From NCBI GenBank assembly GCA_034679345.1, contig JAXDAY010000004.1, positions 62,001 through 126,000 on the forward strand: 64,000 nucleotides of DNA. The letters run 5' to 3'. The notes below the pieces were generated by a model. It searched no databases. It was not told the origin of the DNA and saw nothing but the letters and a program-made list of their open reading frames with translations. This document shows, piece by piece, positions 60,142 to 64,000 of the stretch; position 1 is the stretch's first letter, and each line of letters opens with the position of its first letter. The position numbers and the translations under genes were made by a program. The DNA comes from JAXDAY01 sp034679345 (GTDB taxonomy: Bacteria > Eisenbacteria > RBG-16-71-46 > CAIMUX01 > VGJL01).

Positions 60142-61455
60142 ATGCCGGATCTCGCCAGCCGATCGCAGTCGGCTCGAGCGCGCCGCGCCGCCCGGTTCGC
60201 GCGCCGGCTGCTCTGCGCGATCGCCCTGCTCGCTCTCGCGGGGATCGCATCCGGAGCGGATGAGCGCGATCCTCCCCCCGCCCGGAGAATCGAGCGCCCG
60301 CGTTTCAGCATCGACGCGGGCGAGATCTGGAGCGCCGATTCGCTCCGCGTCGCCGTCCAGGTGGTGATTCCCCACTCGGAGCTCCTCTTCCGGCCGCAAG
60401 GCGATGGATATGTCGCGAAGTTCGACCTGATCGTGGTCCTTCTGCGGGACGATCGCCAGGTCGCAGGCGATCTGTGGGAGGAGGAGGTCCGCGTCACGAG
60501 CCGCGAGGACGCGCGAAGCGGCGAGCTGAGCTTCGAGAAGACATTGATCCTACCGGCCCCGTCGGGCCGGCTGAAGGCCGCGGTCACGGTGAGCGAGCGG
60601 GCCTCCGGCAACGAGGGACGGCTCGAGCAGGAAGTGGCCGTGACGGAGCACCGGCGCGACCGGTTCTGGATCGGCAAGATCTGGTTCGGCCGCTGCGAAG
60701 CCGACTCGTCGGGCGCGATCGATCCTCTGCCGGAGAGGCCGCTCGTTTCGCGTCGCTTCGGGGCGTCGCAAGGCTCCGTGTGCGCCTGGTCGCGGGTCCT
60801 CGGGCCGGTCGACGGCGAGGGCCGGACGGCCGAAATCGTCTGGCGCATCCTGGACAGCCGGAGGCAGGTCGCCCATGAAGACCGCATGTCGGTTGTGATC
60901 CGCGAGGAGGCCATCCCGATCCTGATCCGCATCCCGATCGAGAAGCTCTGGCTTGGGGGATACGAGCTCTGGATCGGCGCCGGCTACGAGGCGCCGAGCG
61001 CGACGCGCACAGCTTCCTTCGATATGGACGAATCGACCGTCTCGCTCGATCACAATCCAGCGGAGAGCATCTCGCTGATCCGCTATATCGCGACTTCTGC
61101 GGAGATCGAGGAGATCGAAAACGCCCATCCGGAGGAGCGGCAGAAGGCCTGGGAAGCGTTCTGGAGTCGCCGCGACCCGACGCCGGGAACGGAGGTCAAC
61201 GAGTTCAAGGCCGAGTTCTTCGATCGCGTCCGCTACGCGAACGAGCACTTCTCGACTCTGGGTCCCGGGTGGAGATCGGACCGCGGGATGGTCTACATCC
61301 AGTATGGCCCGCCCGACCAGGTCGAGTCGTATCCGCACAACGTCGACGGGCCCCCCTACGAGATCTGGAGCTACTATGATCTGCGTCGGAGATTCCTCTT
61401 CGTCGACTACGACGGCTTCGGCCGCTACGAACTCTACACTCCCGGCCGCCGTTGA
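60142..61455 (+). CDS. GWxTD-domain exported protein
   Basis: 437 residues with an N-terminal signal (about 20-42, LLCAIALLALAGIASGA), a beta-rich middle, and the C-terminal GWxTD domain: KAWEAFWSRRDPTPGTEVNE, YANEHFSTLGPGWRSDRG, VYIQYGPPDQVESYP, YEIWSYY. The name motif reads GWRSD here. Such proteins are common in FCB and Acidobacteria-like lineages and have no known function. The start ATG 60142 has GGGAGG 7 bases upstream. Confidence 0.8.
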   Translation: MPDLASRSQSARARRAARFARRLLCAIALLALAGIASGADERDPPPARRIERPRFSIDAGEIWSADSLRVAVQVVIPHSELLFRPQGDGYVAKFDLIVVLLRDDRQVAGDLWEEEVRVTSREDARSGELSFEKTLILPAPSGRLKAAVTVSERASGNEGRLEQEVAVTEHRRDRFWIGKIWFGRCEADSSGAIDPLPERPLVSRRFGASQGSVCAWSRVLGPVDGEGRTAEIVWRILDSRRQVAHEDRMSVVIREEAIPILIRIPIEKLWLGGYELWIGAGYEAPSATRTASFDMDESTVSLDHNPAESISLIRYIATSAEIEEIENAHPEERQKAWEAFWSRRDPTPGTEVNEFKAEFFDRVRYANEHFSTLGPGWRSDRGMVYIQYGPPDQVESYPHNVDGPPYEIWSYYDLRRRFLFVDYDGFGRYELYTPGRR

Positions 61456-61496
61456 TCCGCCGCCGCATCCCGGAACGCTCGGGAGGCTTCCCGCCC

Positions 61497-61524
61497 TTGA
61501 CACCCCGAGAATCCGGCCTACACT
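61497..61524 (+). promoter_or_regulatory. Predicted promoter of the hdrCBA operon
   Basis: Consensus TTGACA (61497-61502), 16 bases, TACACT (61519-61524). The operator that follows would cover the transcription start. Confidence 0.6.
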
Positions 61525-61529
61525 AGAGA

Positions 61530-61547
61530 TTGTGATTTAGCTCACAA
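61530..61547. promoter_or_regulatory. Rex-type operator (perfect 6-6-6 palindrome)
   Basis: TTGTGATTTAGCTCACAA is a perfect inverted repeat (TTGTGA/TCACAA) with a 6-base spacer. It matches the TTGTGA-N6-TCACAA consensus of the NADH-sensing repressor Rex. It also fits the CRP half-sites (TGTGA-N6-TCACA). Its position from about -1 to +17 suits a repressor better than an activator, and the target genes are redox enzymes. Confidence 0.65.
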
Positions 61548-61588
61548 ACCCGCCGGAGGCCGCCCGGGGGTGGGGTGGAGGTGGAATC

Positions 61589-62116
61589 ATGGGGTCCTCG
61601 GCGCCGCTTCGCGCCCAGGTGGCGGAAGCCACCGGCCAGAATCCGTTTGCCTGCTACCAGTGCGGAAACTGCACCGCCGGTTGTCCGATGGCGGAGCATG
61701 GGGATCTCCTGCCGCACCAGGTCTTTCGCGAGCTGCAGATGGGCAGTGACGCCCCCATCCGCGCGATGCAGCCTTGGCTCTGCGTTGGCTGCCAGACCTG
61801 CGCCGTGCGCTGCCCGCAGCAGCTCGATCTCTCCGCCGTGATGGACTGGCTTCGGGCCGAGGCGGTCCGGCGCGGAGTCGTTCCCGCGCGCGCGCGGCGG
61901 ATCGCGCACTTCAATCGGATCTTTCTGCGGCGAGTCCTGGCCGCCGGTCGGCTGAACGAGATGGAGCTCGGAATCCTCTTCAATCTTGCGACCCTCTCGC
62001 CCACTCAGAATGCCCAGTCGCTGCCCGGGCTGATCCGGCGGGGGAAGATCAAGCTGGGTGGAAAGGCGACGCGCGGGCCCGGCGTGGCGATGGCGAAGGG
62101 AGGGAAGGAGTCGTGA
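61589..62116 (+). CDS. hdrC: Heterodisulfide reductase-like subunit C (HdrC)
   Basis: A 175-residue iron-sulfur protein with two 4Fe-4S motifs, CYQCGNCTAGCP (C22, C25, C28, C32) and CVGCQTCAVRCP (C65, C68, C71, C75). It passes electrons between HdrA and the catalytic HdrB. The ATG lies 12 bases after a GGTGGAGG stretch and about 60 bases after the predicted start of transcription. Confidence 0.88.
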   Translation: MGSSAPLRAQVAEATGQNPFACYQCGNCTAGCPMAEHGDLLPHQVFRELQMGSDAPIRAMQPWLCVGCQTCAVRCPQQLDLSAVMDWLRAEAVRRGVVPARARRIAHFNRIFLRRVLAAGRLNEMELGILFNLATLSPTQNAQSLPGLIRRGKIKLGGKATRGPGVAMAKGGKES

Positions 62117-63003
62117 GGCGCTACTCGTATTTTCCCGGCTGCTCCCTTCACTCCACGGCGCGCGAGTTCGACGAGTCGCTGCGCGCCGTTGCCGGCGTTC
62201 TCGGCCTCGAGCTGCGCGAGGTGCCGGAATGGGCTTGCTGCGGCGCGACGCCGGCGCATGCCCTCGATCCGGAGGCCGCGGCCGTTCTCGGCCTCTGGAA
62301 CCTCGATCACGCCGCCCGGTCCGGCTCGGAGCCGGTTCTCACGGGATGCGCATCCTGCTTCTCGCGCCTGCGCGCGGTTCGCGAAGAGATCGACGCGCAT
62401 CCGGAGCGACTGAAGGGAGCGCGCGAGCGCCTCGATTTGAAGCAGGATCCGCGCGTCGAGGTCCTGCACATCGCCCAGCTGCTCGCGGATGAGGAGATCG
62501 GCGCGATGCTGAGCGCGGGGATCCAGCGCTCGCTGGCCGGTCTGAAGGTCGCCTGCTATTACGGATGTCTCCTCACGCGCCCTCGCGGGGAGGGAGCGGT
62601 GGACGATACCGAGAATCCCCAGATCCTCGAGGGGATCGTGCGCCGGATCGGCGCCGAGCCGATCGATTGGCCGCTGCGCCTCGATTGCTGTGGCGCCTCG
62701 ATGGCGCTGCCCCGGCCGGACCTCGTCCGGGAGCTCTCGGGAAGGCTGCTCGTGATGGCGCACGAGAGGGGGGCGCAGGTGATGATGGTCGCCTGCCCGC
62801 TCTGCCACTCGAACCTCGACTTCAAGCAGAACCAGATCCTCAAGGAGCGCGGGCACTCCTTCCGGATCCCCATCCTCTACCTGACGCAGCTTGTCGGACT
62901 CGCGCTGGGGCTCCCGGAGCGGACGCTCGGACTGCATCGGCACTTCATCCCGGTTCCTCCCATCGAGGAGTTGATCGCGAGAGGGGAGGCGAGCCGTGTC
63001 TAG
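62113..63003 (+). CDS. hdrB: Heterodisulfide reductase-like subunit B (HdrB)
   Basis: A 296-residue protein with two CCG domains. First: Cys10 (YFPGCSL), ACCGATP and GCASCFS. Second: CYYGCLLTRP, DCCGASMALP and CPLCHSNLD. In methanogen HdrB these bind the noncubane 4Fe-4S clusters that reduce the heterodisulfide. In bacteria the true substrate is often unknown. The start is GTG 62113 (GTGA overlap with hdrC). Confidence 0.9.
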   Translation: MRRYSYFPGCSLHSTAREFDESLRAVAGVLGLELREVPEWACCGATPAHALDPEAAAVLGLWNLDHAARSGSEPVLTGCASCFSRLRAVREEIDAHPERLKGARERLDLKQDPRVEVLHIAQLLADEEIGAMLSAGIQRSLAGLKVACYYGCLLTRPRGEGAVDDTENPQILEGIVRRIGAEPIDWPLRLDCCGASMALPRPDLVRELSGRLLVMAHERGAQVMMVACPLCHSNLDFKQNQILKERGHSFRIPILYLTQLVGLALGLPERTLGLHRHFIPVPPIEELIARGEASRV

Positions 63004-64000
63004 GATCGGGGTCTTCGTCTGCCACTGCGGCGAGAATATCGGCCGCACCGTCGATTGCGTCCGCGTCGCCGAGGGCGTGAAGCATCACCCGGGTGTGGTC
63101 CTCGCCACCGACTACAAGTACATGTGCTCCGACCCCGGGCAGAACATGATCCGCCAGGCGATCCGCGAGAACCGGCTCGACGGCGTGGTCGTCGCGGCCT
63201 GCAGTCCGGCGATGCACGAGCCGACCTTCCGGCGGGCGACCGCCGCCGAGGGTTTGAATCCCTTCCGTTGCGAAATGGTGAACGTCCGCGAACACTGCTC
63301 GTGGGTTCACGAGGATCGCGAGGCGGCGACCGAGAAGGCGATCGACCTGATCCGGATGATGATCGAGAAGGTCAAGCGCAACTGCGATCTCTTCCCGATC
63401 AAGGTGCCGATGACCCGGCGGGCCCTCGTGGTCGGCGGCGGAATCGCGGGGATCCAGGCCGCCCTCGATCTGGCCAACAGCGGGGTTCCGGTCGTCATGG
63501 TCGAGCGCGAGCCCTCGATCGGCGGCCACATGAGCCAGCTCTCCGAGACATTCCCGACCCTCGATTGCTCGCAGTGCATCCTGACGCCGCGCATGGTGGA
63601 GGTCGCCCAGCACCCGCTGATCACGTTGCACACCTACTCGGAGGTGGAGGAGGTGCGCGGCTACATCGGCAACTTCAAGGTCGCCATCCGCAAGAAGGCG
63701 CGCTCCGTCGACATCACCAAGTGCACCGGTTGCGGGGTTTGCATGCAGAAGTGCCCCGTGAAGAAGCTCCCTTCGACCTTCGACGCGGGACTCGGCATGC
63801 GCCCGGCGATCTATATCCCCTTCCCCCAGGCGGTGCCGAACAAGCCGGTCATCGACCGCGAGAACTGCACTTACTTCAAGACGGGGAAGTGCGGGGTCTG
63901 CAAGAAGCTGTGCGGACCAGGCGCCATCGACTACGAGCAGCAGGACGAGATCGTGACCGAGGAGGTCGGCGCGATCGTCCTCGCGACGGGCTACCAGCTC
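62996..64000 (+). CDS. hdrA: Heterodisulfide reductase-like subunit A (HdrA), truncated by the window edge
   Basis: The 335 codons present start at GTG 62996, overlapping the hdrB stop by 8 bases, and remain open to base 64000. Features in order: an N-terminal Cys-rich domain (VCHCGENIGRTVDC), an FAD-binding GxGxxG-type loop (VVGGGIAGIQAALDLA), PSIGGHMSQL, the HdrA-type cluster loop LDCSQCILTPRM, and two ferredoxin motifs (CTGCGVCMQKCP and CGVCKKLCGPGAI). HdrA bifurcates or confurcates electrons on its flavin in methanogens. The partner (hydrogenase, FlxABCD, MvhD) must lie outside the window. Confidence 0.92.
   Translation, partial: MSRIGVFVCHCGENIGRTVDCVRVAEGVKHHPGVVLATDYKYMCSDPGQNMIRQAIRENRLDGVVVAACSPAMHEPTFRRATAAEGLNPFRCEMVNVREHCSWVHEDREAATEKAIDLIRMMIEKVKRNCDLFPIKVPMTRRALVVGGGIAGIQAALDLANSGVPVVMVEREPSIGGHMSQLSETFPTLDCSQCILTPRMVEVAQHPLITLHTYSEVEEVRGYIGNFKVAIRKKARSVDITKCTGCGVCMQKCPVKKLPSTFDAGLGMRPAIYIPFPQAVPNKPVIDRENCTYFKTGKCGVCKKLCGPGAIDYEQQDEIVTEEVGAIVLATGYQL

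Noticed and set aside
61530..61547. CRP activator site
   Set aside because: The half-sites fit CRP, but the site lies at or after the predicted transcription start, where an activator would not work; Rex fits position and target better. Not fully excluded.
1..64000. CRISPR array, prophage, rRNA operon or complete insertion sequence
   Set aside because: No regularly spaced direct repeats, phage genes, rRNA sequence or intact transposase were seen; only an IS110-type fragment.

Overview
This is a 64-kb piece of a GC-rich bacterial chromosome. My best guess at the lineage is the FCB/Fibrobacterota side, close to Candidatus Eisenbacteria. Three features suggest it: secreted proteins ending in FlgD-like (type 9-like) C-terminal modules, lipoproteins carrying an NPFDPENP motif just after the acylated Cys, and a GWxTD-domain protein. 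This placement is inference from protein style; no rRNA is present. Genes are packed into translationally coupled operons with 4-base ATGA, GTGA or TTGA overlaps, and TTG and GTG starts are common.

Layout. 0.3-2.7 kb (minus): isocitrate dehydrogenase and glutaryl-CoA-type acyl-CoA dehydrogenase. 3.0-9.3 kb: a macromolecular-synthesis operon, rpsU-mutS2-dnaG-rpoD, followed by two tRNAs, a coiled-coil zinc-ribbon gene and the RNase P RNA. 10.8-19.1 kb: a GT-C glycosyltransferase, then a tightly coupled cell-envelope set (zinc peptidase/beta-propeller/Omp85-barrel fusion, PQQ-type propeller, PEGA lipoprotein, NHL-like lipoprotein) that runs straight into a class IV aminotransferase and threonine aldolase. 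21-23 kb (minus): DUF1573, rhodanese-like and MauE-like redox genes. 23.4-28.5 kb: MoxR-like AAA+ ATPase, vWA protein, DUF456, hydrolase and aminotransferase.

28.6-42.7 kb is the accessory part. Two secreted subtilases flank a patchwork: an FN3/TolB lipoprotein, a Hint-domain protein interrupted by one in-frame TAG, remnants of a transketolase, an IS110-type transposase and a subtilase, a nucleotidyltransferase, VOC and DUF3788 genes, and a decayed beta-helix protein.

42.9-64 kb returns to housekeeping. It holds an ABC-F ATPase, HAD and NTP-transferase genes, adenosine deaminase plus an amidohydrolase, and a divergent nine-gene nucleoside uptake and salvage operon (hpt, dNK, udk, tdk, BMP-type ABC importer, purine nucleoside phosphorylase). 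These are followed by a Gfo/Idh oxidoreductase, a ClpB-like AAA protein that has lost its catalytic residues, phosphofructokinase, the GWxTD protein, and a heterodisulfide reductase operon hdrCBA. The hdr promoter carries a perfect Rex-type operator; hdrA runs off the right edge.

Strongest candidates for undescribed biology are the coupled envelope operon at 13.2-19.1 kb, the Hint protein split by a stop codon, the lysine-tailed degenerate AAA protein, and the Rex-like control of hdrCBA. All functions are assigned by reading motifs; no database search was possible.
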